Shown here: positions 22,689 to 34,350 of the stretch, piece by piece
Numbering within the stretch: the stretch's first letter is position 1
Layout of the letters: every line of letters starts with the position of its first letter
Assembly (NCBI GenBank): GCA_015143295.1
Contig: JABCRI010001368.1
Coordinates: 29,625-93,624, forward strand
From: Tetracentron sinense
Taxonomy: Eukaryota > Streptophyta > Magnoliopsida > Trochodendrales > Trochodendraceae
Reading direction: 5' to 3'
DNA length: 64,000 bases
The notes under the pieces: generated by a model
The model's input: the letters and a program-made list of their open reading frames with translations, nothing else
What the model was told of the DNA's origin: nothing
The model's database searches: none
Translations under genes and position numbers: made by a program

Positions 22689-22923
22689 CCTTGAGGTGGC
22701 CACGTGTCCCTTTTGAGACCCCTTAACTATGATTAAGATTCACCCACCCCTAAGGTTTACCCAAAATATTAAAAATATTTTATACTAATGTTTTAATAAA
22801 ATATATTTAAAATATTTTTTCTAAAAATCAAGTATGGGTGGGATGAATGTTAACCATAGTTAAGTGGATGTCAAAAGAGACAGGTGATGATCTTAGGGGC
22901 ATGATCAGATTCTAATCGGACTC
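22689..22923. mobile_element. hairpin MITE copy truncating the exon
   Basis: Left arm CCACGTGTCCCTTTTGAGAC, CCCTTAACTATGATTAAG, CACCCACCCCTAAGG; right arm is the decayed reverse complement, ending in GGACTCC at 22917-22923. The outer left terminus (GGAGTC) is absent, so the left end is truncated or the exon lies within a larger deletion derivative. Confidence 0.6.
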
Positions 22924-23540
22924 CTTAGAGTCCGATTATAACCGTAGAGGACTTGGTTCCCGATTATGCATAGACAATCGCACACAATTAGAACATGTTA
23001 CGCATATACAGTTACAACCATTGATTAAGAAGAGAGCTCTATTAAACCACAGTTGACAAGTTTTCCTTTCCGTCCATCAGAGTCATATTTTTCTATTTCA
23101 TCACAATGTAATCAAAGAGAAGTTTCTTTTTAAAATATGTGTCAACATCGTTGACCGGGAATACAAACTGACTGCCCCCATTAATTAAATAAAGCATTAT
23201 ATACAGTTTTTTCTCCCCACCGTTAACGTTATCTTATCTATGTCAAACCTAACCCTGTATGCTCACCTGGCGGTGTGAGGTCCTTCTGCAGCCGGTGGCT
23301 GCAAAAGGGCCCTTGGCCCCTTGCAGCTAACTATTGTTCCATTATACCCCAGGTCTCAGTTGACAGTTGCACCCTAGGCTCTCTAGCTTTTTACTATTTT
23401 CCTCAAAAGTTTAGAACAAATAAATGAGGCCGGTTGAACCAACGGATGGGAAGTGCTAGCAGTAGTACTTGGCATGTGCAATCACTTGTTACAGAAAATA
23501 GAGTAGTGATTAGCATACCCTCGGTACGTTATCAAGTGTG
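22924..23540. other. spacer, no gene seen
   Basis: A mid-GC stretch with a small inverted repeat around 23288-23330 (CTGCAGCC/GGCTGCA, AAGGGCCCTTGG). I searched for continuation of the truncated exon at 22388 and recognised none. Confidence 0.4.
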
Positions 23541-23722
23541 CCACCGTGTTCTCATCTCCCTTTTAACACCCTTTTAACTCTGATTAATCATTAACTAAAT
23601 TAAAAAAAAAAAATTTCCCTAAAATCCAAGGTTAGATTGTTTAACTTTAACGTTGAGCAAATTTTAACCACAATTAGTGAGTGTTAAAAGTGGGGAGTGG
23701 ACTAATGAGGCCCCAACACTCA
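23541..23722. repeat. second MITE family, copy 1
   Basis: The arms CTCCCTTTTAACACCC and (minus) CCCCACTTTTAACACTCACT enclose an AT-rich core with AACTAAATTAAAAAA and CCAAGGTTAGATTG. The same arrangement recurs at 23855-24045 and 34850-35045. Confidence 0.55.
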
Positions 23723-23854
23723 TCACATAGTGGAAAGGGGTTGTAAGTCAAGCATTTTCCAAAAAAAAAATTATTTATAAAGCAAATGTGTTTTAGAGCA
23801 ACGAATAGCGGACCCCCGGGTCCGCAGATTAGCTTTTTGTTTTTGGAAGGGGTC

Positions 23855-24045
23855 CGCTCTTAACTTACTATCTTTTCCTTTTTAACATCTCCGTAACCCT
23901 AGTTATGCTTAACTAAATTAAAGTTTTTTTTGTTTTTTTCTTCTAAAAACCAAGGTTGAATTGCTTAACTCTAGAAGTAAGAGAATCTTAACCATAGTTG
24001 GTGAGTGTTAAGAACTAGGACGTGGACCAATGAGGTTAGCTCAGG
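23855..24045. repeat. second MITE family, copy 2
   Basis: Contains CTTTTTAACATCTCCG, GCTTAACTAAATTAAAG, AAAACCAAGGTTGAATTGCT, and the right arm TGGTGAGTGTTAAGAAC followed by GTGGACCAATGAGGT, as in 34850-35045. Confidence 0.55.
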
Positions 24046-24061
24046 AAACATGTTAGTGCTT

Positions 24062-24497
24062 TATGCTGTGTTTAGTTGAGAAAACGTGAAAAAGATAAGA
24101 AAAAAAACGAAGAGAAAAGGAAAGAAAAGAAGAGAAAATTATAAATTTTCTATTGTTTGGTTGTCTAGAAAAGTAGAGAGAAAATTCTCTTTTTTAAAAA
24201 AATTATCAAACTACCCCTACCTTTTTAAAATTATCAAAATATCCCTAATCCTTTAAAATAACTTTAAAATTTTTAATTTTACTGAATTTTTTTTACACTT
24301 TTCAATATTTTTTTCTTACATTTTAAAACATTTTAAAAGCTTTTTAAAAAAAAAATCTAAAATAATTAAAATTATACAGCTATGTCCCTATCTTCTTCCT
24401 CACAACAAAGATGCCCCAGTTACTATTTCAGTTTTTTTTTTTTTTTGTAAATCTTTGCTTATTTCAACTAAAATTTAAAGTGGAGTTTCTAAGAATC
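24062..24497. repeat. left part of an interrupted TIR element
   Basis: Starts TGTGTTTAGTTGAGAAAACG, which matches the reverse complement of the far flank at about 34315-34350 (TTGTTTGGTTTCAAAG...). The sequence at the Copia insertion point reads continuously across the gap (AATCATTTT then AAAACTTAAATT), so the Copia element inserted inside this older repeat. Confidence 0.45.
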
Positions 24498-24502
24498 ATT
24501 TT

Positions 24503-24651
24503 AAAAGAAATTTGGGAGAGAAAAGATACTGTTTATTATGCTTCCTATCCAATAAATATACACATAATTCCTAACTAAATAAGGATAGAACAAAAATAGG
24601 AAACTAATTAAGGGTTAAAAAAAACTATTAAAAATACTCTTAATTCCAACA
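24503..24651 (-). repeat. 3' LTR of the Copia element
   Basis: Minus-strand start TGTTGGAATTAAGAGTA directly after the polypurine tract at about 24652-24665. It pairs with 33690-33838. Confidence 0.9.
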
Positions 24652-24658
24652 CTCACCC

Positions 24659-26293
24659 TCAAGCTGAGGCGAATATATTGACGAGCCTAAGTTTGACAAG
24701 ATAAGATTGCAGTAATGAGAGTCCAAAAGACTTGGTGAACATATCGGCAGTCTGATCAGATGAGGGAACAAAGCTCGGAGAAATGACACCTGAACGAACT
24801 TTTTTCCGATTGAAGTGAATATCAATTTCTATGTGTTTTGTCTTCTCATGAAGTACAGAGTCAGTTGATAACATAATGGCAGACTTATTATCACATAATA
24901 AAGAAGATGAATCCATCACTAAGAAGCCAACCTCAATCACAAGGGAACATAGCCAAAGAAGCTCACACGTGCCCTGAGCCTTGACACGATATTTAGCCTC
25001 AGCAGAAGATCGAGAAACAATTGCTCGTTTCTTACTTTTCCAGGATATGAGATGACTACCACGGAAAGTACATATGCCAGAAGTAAAGCGTTATCACTCT
25101 TAGACCCTGCATAATTAGCATCTGTAAAGCAGGAGAGACCTGACTGTGCTCCTGTTATATAAAAAAGCCCAAGACCAGGACAGGTCTTAAAGTACCGGAG
25201 AATATGATAAACTGTATCTAGATGAGAGGTACGTGGAGAGTGCATAAATTGACCCACAACACTAACAGAAAAAGTGAGATCTGGTCTTATGTTCATCAAG
25301 TAAATAAGACGACCCACAAGACGCTGATAAACGGATGGATCCGATAGTAACTGCTCCGATTCTGATGACAATTGAAGGTTTGGATCCATAGGAGTAGAAG
25401 CAGGCCTATAACCAAGCATACCTGTATCCTGAAGAAGGTCATGAACATACTTCCGTTGAGATAAGGGTATGCCACGACAAGATCTAGTAACTCAATGCCA
25501 AGGAAATACCGTAGAGGACCCAAGTCCTTAATGAGAAAGGACACCCCGAGATCACACTTCACCTTAGCAATACCGGGTGCATCATCTCCAATAATAATGA
25601 TGTCATTTACGTAAACTGAGATGATAATACACCGTTCATCTGACTGTCGCCGAATAAAGAATGTATGATCAGAGTGGCACTTAACAACCCCATATTCAGA
25701 ACTACATCACTGAAGCGACTAAACCATGCTCGAGGAGATTGCTTAAGCCCATAGAGGAATTTTCGGAGACAACAAACTTTCCCTAAATACTCCCCCTAAG
25801 CCCGAAAACTCGATGGCAGATCCATGTAGATAATCTCCAAAAGATCACCATTAAGGAAAGCATTCTTGACATCCAGCTAATGAAGAGGCCAAGAATAGGA
25901 AGTACCAAGTGAGACAAGAAGACGAACCATAGTCAACTTAGCCACAGGAGCAAAGGTAGCACCAAAGTCTTTACCCAAAACCTAAGTGAAGCCTTTAGCA
26001 ACAAGGCGAGCCTTATACCTCTCAACAGTGCCTTTGGCAAAATACTTCACACTGAAGACCCACTTACAGCCAACTGTACGCTCAATAGCAGACAGATCAA
26101 TAAGGTCTCATGTTTAATTTTGCTAAAGAGCATCCATTTCTGCTTTCATGGCAGCCACCCATTGAGGCTCTTGGAGAGCCTCAGAGACTGACCGAGGAAT
26201 AGACACTGAATCAACTTGACTAAGAAAAGACTGATAAGAAGCTGAAAGACCCTGATAAGAGATAAACTTGGCAATAGGATGATCAGTACTGCG
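24659..26293 (-). pseudogene. Copia RT and RNase H
   Basis: Reading leftward: RT N-terminal pieces (about 26050-25750), the palm motif YVNDIIIIG (25605-25607 encodes the Asn), the block FLIKDLGPLRYFLGIELL (25562-25460), then RNase H motifs RPASTPMDPNLQL, RLVGRLIYLMNIRPDLTFSV, FTDANYAG and SLLCDNKSAIML, ending TADMFTKSF. The invariant YVDD is YVND, losing a metal-binding Asp, and several stops and frameshifts separate the pieces. In an active element this enzyme copies the RNA into cDNA in the particle. Confidence 0.8.
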
Positions 26294-26299
26294 AGTACT
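26294..26299. repeat. target duplication (AGTACT) of nested solo LTR
   Basis: AGTACT here and at 28441-28446 flank the insertion. It can be read as 5 bp (AGTAC) or 6 bp. Confidence 0.75.
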
Positions 26300-28440
26300 T
26301 GAATTTTAACCCCCATTCCTGATCAAGATAGATCCCGATGAGGAATAAGCCATAAATTGCAATTGGGTTGAGAGTCGTCACCTATCTAATTCTGAGGGAA
26401 ATAGGTCTCTGAAATGGTTGGATAAGGCATAGTTTGGAAGTCAGAGGTCAAGGTAAGGGATTCAATTGAGTTAGGGGAAGGTGTTAGGCACTCCTGAACT
26501 CCCATTCGGAGATGGTTACCTACTCCCTAAGTCTAAATCAAAGTGGAGAAACCATAAGAGAAGCTTGAAATTTGATCTATATGATGAGCAATGTATTATT
26601 AACATAAATGTATGAATTGAGATAGACAAGATAAGAATAGAATAGAGATTCTATCTTAGGGGAGTTGAACCCAATCAGGGTTGCCTACGCATCCACTGTC
26701 AGTAGAATCAAGCCACACGGAGTTCTGGAAGGTGATCGATGGTTTGATTTGATTGATTAGGGATGGTTTGATTTGATTGATTGGAGATTGATGGGTTCAA
26801 TTGAAAGGTTTGATAGTTTTCGCTCCTATTTGAGGAGCGAATTGGTCTTTTAAGCTCATACTGAGAAGCGAATGGACAGTTTAAGCTCGTGCCTGGGAGC
26901 CTCTGGAAGTGGGTATTTGAACAAGGTTTGAATCGAGGCTCTGACAGGGGTTTGACAAGGTAGGGTTTAATTAGGGTTAAGTTAGGGTTAAGCTAGGGTT
27001 TAGCTAGGGCTTACCTAGGTTTGAATCGAAGTTTGGATAGAGGTTCGAACCGGAGTTCAGGCAAAGGTTCGACTAGGGTAGGCTAGGTTTGAACTGGAGT
27101 TCGGGCAAAGGTTCGACTAGGGTAGGCTAAGTTTGAACCAGAGTTTGGGTAGATGTTTGATTAGAGCATGCTAGGTTTGAACTGGAGTTTGGGCAGAAGT
27201 TCGACTAGGGCAGACTAGATTTGAACTTGAATTTTGGGTAGGGGTTCGACAGGACAGGTTAAGTTTGAACCAAGATTTGGGCAGAGGTTCGACTAGGCGA
27301 GGCTATATTTGAACTGGGATTTGGACAGGGGTTCGACAGGCAAGTAGTCTAAGTATTTAAAAGCGATAAAACAATTTAAAAAACTGATAAAAGACTAAAA
27401 AGATAGAGTTTGGTGAGATTTTACCTTCCGGGAAACCCAAAAGAGTCTCTAAAAAAGAGGTTCCTACAATCGACCTTTCGCAATCGATGTTCTCAGGAAT
27501 CTCGAGCGCTACGAGGAGTTTTGAAGAAGAAAAGAGAGAGAGAGGAGTGAGAATGAGTGAGTTGTGAAGTGAGGGGAGTGGGGGTATTTATAGTTTTCAA
27601 AAATGAGGGGGCGCCACTTCAAGTAGCACCCCTATTTGGATAAAACCCTCGAAAAGCAAGGCGGCAAGGAACAGTGAGGTGGCAAAACGGGTCGACACTG
27701 GGGGGCGCTGTTTGAAGCTGCGCCCCTAGCTAGGCTTTGCCGAAGTGGCCTACCCACATGCCCAATAAAAAAAAGCCCCTAAAGGGGCACTGTTTGAAGC
27801 AAAGCCCCTATCTAGGGGCCAAAATTTAATAATTTATTATTGTTGACTTTGACTCGCCACATGTCTCGCTCTGATTCTCCGAAAAGCTGTTTTCCGTTTT
27901 AAGCCCGTTTTGAACCCAAAAACAATCAAAATTGAGCCAAAAATTTTATAAAATTATTTTGGACAAAATGATACATTTTGAACACTTTTTCAGGGGTATT
28001 TTGGTCTTTTTACACCACAGGGGTATTTTGGTCATTTTTCACCATTTTAACTCCCATTTCATCCCAAAAATAGTCAAAATTGAACCAAAAATTTTGTAAA
28101 ATTATTTTGGGCCGAATGATAACTTTTGAAAACTTTTTCAAGGGTATTTTTGTCTTTTACACCATAGGGGCATTTTAGTCATTTTTCACTGTTTTAAGTC
28201 CAATTTGCTCCCAAAAACAGTCAAAATTCTCGAAAATTTTTTAAAATCATTTTAGACCAAATGATAAATTTTTAGCACTTTTTTAGGGGTATTTTAGTCA
28301 TTTTCATCCTGGGGTATTTTGGTCATTTTTTACCTTTAGGCTGTTTTTGAAAATTGAAGCACATGGCAAGAGGATTTTAAAAGAGGGTTTTTAGAGGTGT
28401 AAAAAAGATGCTAAAAGGGTGCAAGATTGAGGTGCTTACA
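26300..28440 (-). mobile_element. solo LTR, 2.1 kb, probably Gypsy type, nested in Copia
   Basis: On the minus strand it starts TGTAAGCACCTC and ends AAAATTCA, the usual TG...CA form, and is flanked by AGTACT. There is no primer site, polypurine tract or coding sequence, so it is an LTR left after recombination between two LTRs. A TATA box CTATAAATA (27585-27593, minus) lies in GC-rich promoter-like sequence. Downstream of it are about seven 44-bp tandem units (about 27017-27345) and degenerate AAACCCTA telo-box-like repeats (about 26955-27015). Three imperfect units of 140-150 bp with GGGGTATTTTGGTC lie at 27940-28340. Confidence 0.8.
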
Positions 28441-28446
28441 AGTACT

Positions 28447-29326
28447 ACAAGAAAAACTCAAACGGGTGGGGGGATAACGATCATGGGGAGGGTACCTAGG
28501 AGGTGCAATATCAGAAGCTAAGGGAAGAGATGAAGTACCTGAGTCCAAAGAATAGTCTTGCAGAGGAACATGAGAGCGCGGATGGCGAGGAACATCAGAG
28601 CGCGAACAGCGAGGAAAATAAAGGAAGGGATCAGTAGTGATTACCGGAGGAACGGACCTACTAGTGAGTGAAGGAGAGGACACCGAAGGAGGCTCAAGAA
28701 TGAGTGCCGAACAAGGAAGCAAGAGACTGTCCTCCGGAGGAGTCTCCTCAATAGGTCCTGGCAAGGAAGGAGTACCTGAAAAGAAAAGAACAATTTCCAA
28801 AAAAGTAACATCCAATGAGTGATAAATGTGACAAGTAACGAAATCATAACAACGATACCCCTTAGACATGCTAGAATACCCCAAGAAGATACACCGAATG
28901 GCCTGATCATCGAGTTTGGTACGAGAAGGATTGCGGTTCTGACCTGAACACACGAGGTATGATAGGAAAAATGGTGTTATTAGGCTGAAGGACATGTATA
29001 GGGGCCCTACCTTATAGGACCCGACTGGGAGTGCGATTTATAAGATATGTGTCAGTGCAGGCAGTCATATGCCAGAAATATTTGGGTACTCCTATACCAC
29101 ATAAGAGACACCGAACAACAGACATAATGTGGCGGTTTTTACGCTCCGCCACACCATTATGCTTAAGAGTGTAAGGGCAGGTAAGCTGCTGGAGAATACC
29201 ACTTTAGTTAAGTTCACTCCGAAATTCATTTGTGATATATTCCTGACCATTATCAGACCGAATATTCTGTACAACAGTATTATATTGGGTTTTGATCATT
29301 TGCAGAAAATTAATAAAGTGGGAAAA
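28447..29326 (-). pseudogene. Copia integrase, central and C-terminal part
   Basis: Leftward: IRSDNGQEYITNEF (about 29255), HNGVAERKNRHIMSVVR (about 29150), the Copia-specific KLDDQAIRCIFLGYSSMSKG and YRCYDFVTCHIYHSLDVTF (28915-28800), then a Pro/Ser-rich linker. The catalytic Asp and Glu of D-D-E are visible, but in different frames separated by stops. It continues the N-terminal part at 31535-32300, with the 2.2-kb solo LTR inserted between them. Confidence 0.75.
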
Positions 29327-31529
29327 TGAAGGGGGATCCGGATAAAAATTATGCGGAAACTGGATCCCATAGATCTTAACACCATAGAAAGCATCAAAAA
29401 CTATCTAAGAGTTTTAGTCATATCACCTCGGTGAATGATATTCACCAGTGAAGCTTAATCCACTCAAACCGTCAGAACTCTTTATAGAGATTTCTCTGAA
29501 AAAATACTAGAAGTTCGATCCTTGTTTTTCGCTATCCCCATGAAGCTTTAGAATCTCATTTGGAATTATAGAAGCAAGAGGAAGAAGATGGAGTAATGGT
29601 GTAGACCTTCTATCACCAAAAGTACTAAGGTTCAAAACCCTAGAATAAACAAAATCCAACTTGCACCACCAATGAAGCTCACGAAAATCCCTAGGGGTAT
29701 CCCCTAGGGCTCACGGTTTGGAGAGGAGAGGAGAGAAAAAATTCTGGAGAAAAGTGCTTAATGGTCTAGGGTGTTGGGGCATTTATAGGCTAGGATCATA
29801 TCCTAATCCTACTCCAACTTGATCTTATCTAGTAGGATTTATTAATTAATAATAACTCTTACTATTAATTAATTAAACTCCTACTTAATATATAACTACT
29901 TTAGTTATAGTAATCCTACTAATAGAGTCCTTATTACAAGAGGATTCCTTAATTAAAAGTGATAAGTCAACATCCAACAAAAAGAAGGAAACCTAGTCAA
30001 ACTAGGAAACCCTACACAAGGGTGGGCGTGAGCTTCAAGGGTGTGGACTTTGGGGAGTTAAACACTCTATGTTGTAATCCAATTACAACTTATCCTCATC
30101 CTTATTGCAATCCAACAATTGGATTTTAATTCCATAATTATAGGAATTATATTTCAACAATTATTCAATTAAACAAATCCTAATCCAATTAGGATTACCA
30201 AAGTGGGCGCCCCACCCTAGGGTTTAAACCCATGGGCTTTGGCCCATATTAAAGGTCCATATTAAATGGGTTTATGGATATGGGTCAAACCCATTTCTTC
30301 TTTAATTATGTTATTAAATAATTATTAAAATAATCCCTAGATTTAAATTAACAATTAATTTAAACTATAGATTAACTTTTAGTCTATTTGATTAACTTTT
30401 AATCACTTAAATAATTGATTAACTTTTAATCAATTATTAAGGTTGTATTTCTTATGTGAGCACCTCCATAGATTGCTCTGGGACATTCTTACCATGGCTT
30501 GCCCAATGTTATCTCATTGACCCTAAACAGGAAATACATCGGAATTGCAAGTGCCGTGAGATATCCATGTTGCAATTGAATCTCAGTGTATGAACATTAA
30601 CCATTACGGATCCCGTCATATTAACTTTTAAATTCGATTTATCCTTTCAAATACATTATCCCTAATGGGCCTTCGAGATTGACATACTATCTAACCCATT
30701 GCCCATTGCAAATCATCCGGGTTTTCAAGACTTATGATTAAGCCATGAGACACAATTTCTCATGAAAAACAATTTGAGAAAATCCTTTTATAAGTATAAT
30801 ACCTTTTAATAAAAGTATATTTCAAAACTTATTTTATTTTTAAAATCACCTACGCAGGATTTGAACTTAATCAACTGTCTTACCCAGAACTTGGATAATC
30901 TCTCAAATTAATGAGCATGGATTTCTTGTTTGAAATTCATCATGACTCGAACAGCTTTCTGACTATCCAACTGTCATTGTATTGTATTTCCTAAGTTAGA
31001 AAATACATTGGTGGAATCAAAACAATCAGATCACTGCTCAGTCATAGATGAACTCATCAGATCTAAGCATCATCGAAACTGTTCAATGTGAATGAGAGAC
31101 CAACTATCTGATAGTATGTTTATGCAAGAGGTCTCTCATTGAATGCAATCAGTCAATGTACATTTAAGCACCCATATTCTGATGTGTAGTCTCCACTACA
31201 ATAGTTCGAGATAGAACTACATCTCAACTATTGAGAACATCTTAGCATTCTAGCAGTCATATAAGTGAAGTGTCCAGTTTCACCCACAGCTGTGACTATA
31301 TAAGGTATAAGGAACCGGAAAGTTATATCTGCCTGTGATAATCTAATCACATAACTTTCCTACAATATATCCTATGGACCTTTATCGATATCTCATATCG
31401 TATAGATCATCTCATGATCATGGTCAATTACCAATAATGAATACAAAATAGATTAAGAAGAAGTCTTTATTAATCAAATTAATAAAAGTCTAACAATCTA
31501 AATGACTTTTCTGGGCATCATGTCTAACA
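29327..31529 (-). mobile_element. solo LTR, 2.2 kb, nested in Copia integrase
   Basis: The minus strand starts TGTTAGACATGATGCCCAG and ends GGATCCCCCTTCA. It is flanked by the perfect target duplication GAAAA (29322-29326 and 31530-31534). A TATA box CCTATAAAT (29781-29789, minus) is present. No internal region, primer site or ORF, so it is a solo LTR. It splits the integrase of the host Copia element just after the codons for KISEVFS. Its own family is not certain. Confidence 0.8.
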
Positions 31530-31534
31530 GAAAA

Positions 31535-32300
31535 CACCTCAGATATTTTCTCCATAAGATAGACCCATGTGCAATGAGTGTAATCATCTATGAAAGTAAC
31601 ATAATAATGATGTTGAGATAAGGAAGTCACTGGAGAAGGACCCCACACATCAGAGTGTATAAGATCAAAGGCACTAGGTGCATGTTGCATGCGAGGGATA
31701 TAAGTAGTGTGTGAGTATGTTTTAAAAATTCACACACCACACATTTAAATTTAAAGTTCTTGTGTGTGTTATTCAAAGGCGGAAAAAACCAACATAAATA
31801 CTGAAAGTTTGCATGTCCTAAACGAGTATGCCACAAATCAAAAGTCTGACTAGAAAAAACAGAAGAGTCAAGAACAGGCAGAACAGAGGCCTGAAAACTA
31901 GATGACAACACTTTGGAAGACGGAGGATCTCCAAAGTAGTAGACTCCATCGCACTCATATCCCCTGCCAAAAATCTTCTTCGAAGTTAGGTCCTGCAAAA
32001 GACAACGATCGAGTAAGAAAATAACAGCACAATGAAGGTTTTTCGCAAGCAGACTAACTGAAAAAAGATTATAAGTAAAGTTAGGAACATAGAAAATAGA
32101 GGGAAGAGTGATGTCTGAAGACAAATGTGCATCACCCTGACTACTGATTTTGATAGAGGACCCATCGGCAATACAAACGGACTGAGTAACAGGAGTAACT
32201 GGAGATGATAAAATGGACAACTCACTAGTCATGTGATTATTGGCTCCGAAATCTAGAATCCAAGTGGGATTGCCTGACTAAACATGAAGAGCAGTAGGTA
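31535..32300 (-). pseudogene. Copia protease and integrase N-terminal part
   Basis: Leftward: MTSELSILSS and VCIADGSSIKI (32232-32150), the GAG-pre-integrase motif FDLWHTRLGHANFQYL (about 31840), and the integrase start SAFDLIHSDVWGPSPVTS with YYVTFIDDYTHCTWVYL (31675-31550), containing the first catalytic Asp. The protease active site upstream is degraded (the TWILDFG region at about 32255 reads ILDFGANNHMT, with Phe for Ser). A frameshift lies near 31760. The frame ends where the solo LTR is inserted. Confidence 0.75.
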
Positions 32301-32437
32301 TACCTGCCCAAGGGTGACTGAAGCTGAGCAATTTGTGCCTGAAGCTGACTATAATCTGAAATAGATGGAGCAGATGCTACCTCGGTAATGACGCCTATAC
32401 GGGGAGCCCATATCTCTCGGTTTTTGTTCCCCTGGTC

Positions 32438-33340
32438 CTAGTTCCAAGAATAACGCAACTTCAACTCAGGATAGAGATCAAAGCAACAATCAATGACATG
32501 ACCAGGCTTACAGCAATGCTGATAATAAGGGCGGTTACCCGCTAGACGAGAGCCTGAAGGAGCAGCAAAGGCCATTTGATCAGGAACAAGTGGAGACAAC
32601 TCAAGTGACGAAATCAGTGGAAGAAGATAGCTCCAACATTCATCTCCATCCACAATAGCAAAGGCCTCGTAAAGAGAAGGCATATGAGAGGTGTTTAAAA
32701 TCTGAGCCCGAAGAGCCTCAGACTCAAGTTTCAAACCCATTAGAAATTGGTACGTATGCCTACGATCAAGACATTTGGACTCAACAGTAGCATCAGTAAG
32801 GAAGTCACTAAGGGGGTCATATTGAGCCAACTCCTCCCATCTAGTTTGGAGATAGCCAAAAAAGTCTGCAACTGAGAGTCCCAAGGCAGCTTGGGAGACA
32901 TGAGAGATATCCTGATAGAGCTCGAAGATCTGAGAGTCACAATGTGCATGAGTATACATCTTAGTTAAGGCACTCCACAGACCATGGACAGTATCGTGAT
33001 ACATGAACATGTTGTAGATCATATCTTCCATTGAGTTGAACATCCAACCCAGAATAATACAGTTGTCCATGTCCCACTGTTCAACATTGGGATCAGATGC
33101 AGTCAGCCTAGGCTCCTTTCCAAGAATCCACCCAGTCTTACGTTTTCCACCAAGATAGAGGCGGAAGGAACGAGACCAAGCATGAAAATTATGTTCATTC
33201 AACAACACGCTTGTGACATATTGAGTCGGTGTGGATTGAGTGATAGAGAGATCTGTCCAAGGAACAAAGAACGCAAAAGGGACAACAAGGGCAACTTCTT
33301 TTTCAGGATCAGTCATGATGCAAGTAGTCCAATAACACAA
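32438..33340 (-). pseudogene. Copia gag (UBN2 type)
   Basis: A nearly intact 300-codon frame. STPTQYVTSVLLNEHNFHAW starts the gag N-terminal domain, followed by NCIILGWMFNSME, VHGLWSALTKMY, a UBN2 core with RRHTYQFLMGLK, and a C-terminal zinc-knuckle-like YYQHCCKPGHVIDCCFDLYP. It ends in a stop before the protease, so the polyprotein is broken. In an active element this protein forms the particle shell and binds RNA. Confidence 0.75.
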
Positions 33341-33677
33341 ATAGGACAGACAAAGAACAAAGGCCTGATAACGATCGGCAACAATAGAACCACAGCAAAA
33401 AAAAAAGGGCTAAATAGATAGGGGTAATCGGACACTCGGCTACCCAACCAATAGACGAAGAGCTCAAGAGAGCTCTAACACATCACAGACAGACCGAGAA
33501 GGCCAAAGGTGGTAGCACAGAGGCTACGCAACGGACCAGAAGGCCGCTGGTGGCCTGTGGTGGTTGGCAGCCTAGCATGAGGGTTGTTGGCTGGTGGCCT
33601 GGGGCTGTCAGCTAGTTGGTGGTGGTGGTGCTGGGGTGTGGTGGTGGTTAGCGGCTAAGGTTTTGTCTCTTGGGTTG

Positions 33678-33689
33678 GCTCTGATACCA
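33678..33689 (-). other. primer-binding site (tRNA-iMet) of the Copia element
   Basis: TGGTATCAGAGC on the minus strand, immediately inside the right LTR. This fixes the element's orientation. Confidence 0.9.
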
Positions 33690-33838
33690 AAAAGAAATTT
33701 GGGAGAGAAAACATACTATTTATTATGCTTTCAATCCAATAAATATACACAGAATTCCTAACTAAATAAGGATATAACAAAAATAGGAAACTAATTAAGG
33801 GCTAAAGAAACTGCTAAAAATACTCTTAATTCCAACAA
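33690..33838 (-). repeat. 5' LTR of the Copia element
   Basis: Pairs with 24503-24651. The target duplication ATTTT follows at 33839-33843. Confidence 0.9.
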
Positions 33839-33843
33839 TTTTA

Positions 33844-34350
33844 AAACTTAAATTCTTATCCAAATCAAGATTAATACCTATCATAATCTTACTTTTAAAT
33901 CAATCCGAACCCCACTGTTTCGGTTTTTTTTTTTAATCTTTGCTTATTTCAATTAAAATCCAACATGGAGTTTTTAAAAATCATTTCAAAACTTAAATCC
34001 TTATCCAAATAAAGATTAAAACCTATCATAATCATATTTTAACTTGTTTAAATTAATCCAACCCCCAAACCGTGAGTTTGGGAGAGAGAGAGAGAGAGAA
34101 ATATGCTATTGCTGTCGTCGGAATTGCCAGTGCCTTCGCCGGAGCCGCCGTCAAAAATCAGCGTTGGAGACTTAGAGTGGGGAAGAAGAAGAGAGATGAG
34201 AAATGAGAATCCGATAAAAAAAAAAATTTCTTTTCTCTTCAAAATCCAATTTTCTTTTAAAGATTCTAAATCCATCAGATAGGAGATAATTTTAGAAAAT
34301 TTTCTTCCAATTTTTTTTCATTCTTTCACTTTCTTTGAAACCAAACAATG
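33844..34350. repeat. right part of the interrupted TIR element, tandem duplicated
   Basis: A unit of about 145 bp is repeated: CTTTGCTTATTTCAA, CATGGAGTTTTTAAAAATCA and CTTATCCAAAT occur at 33940-34040 and, across the Copia insertion, at about 24457-24497 plus 33839-33940. It ends near 34350 with CTTTGAAACCAAACAATGG, the inverted partner of the start at 24062. Confidence 0.45.

Larger units (their letters stand above)
24503..33838 (-). mobile_element. full-length Ty1/Copia element with two nested solo LTRs
   Basis: LTRs of 149 bp at 24503-24651 and 33690-33838 differ by about ten changes. The element is flanked by the 5-bp target duplication ATTTT (24498-24502, 33839-33843). On the minus strand a TGGTATCAGAGC primer site follows the right LTR and a polypurine tract (TTGAGGGTGAG) precedes the left LTR. 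Removing the two nested insertions leaves about 5.0 kb, a normal Copia length, with gag, protease, integrase, RT and RNase H in order. All frames are broken, so it is inactive. Confidence 0.9.

Noticed and set aside
34048..34275. 75-residue frame with a hydrophobic stretch (minus)
   Set aside because: It lies in a tandem-duplicated low-complexity repeat with GA and TC runs and has no family resemblance.
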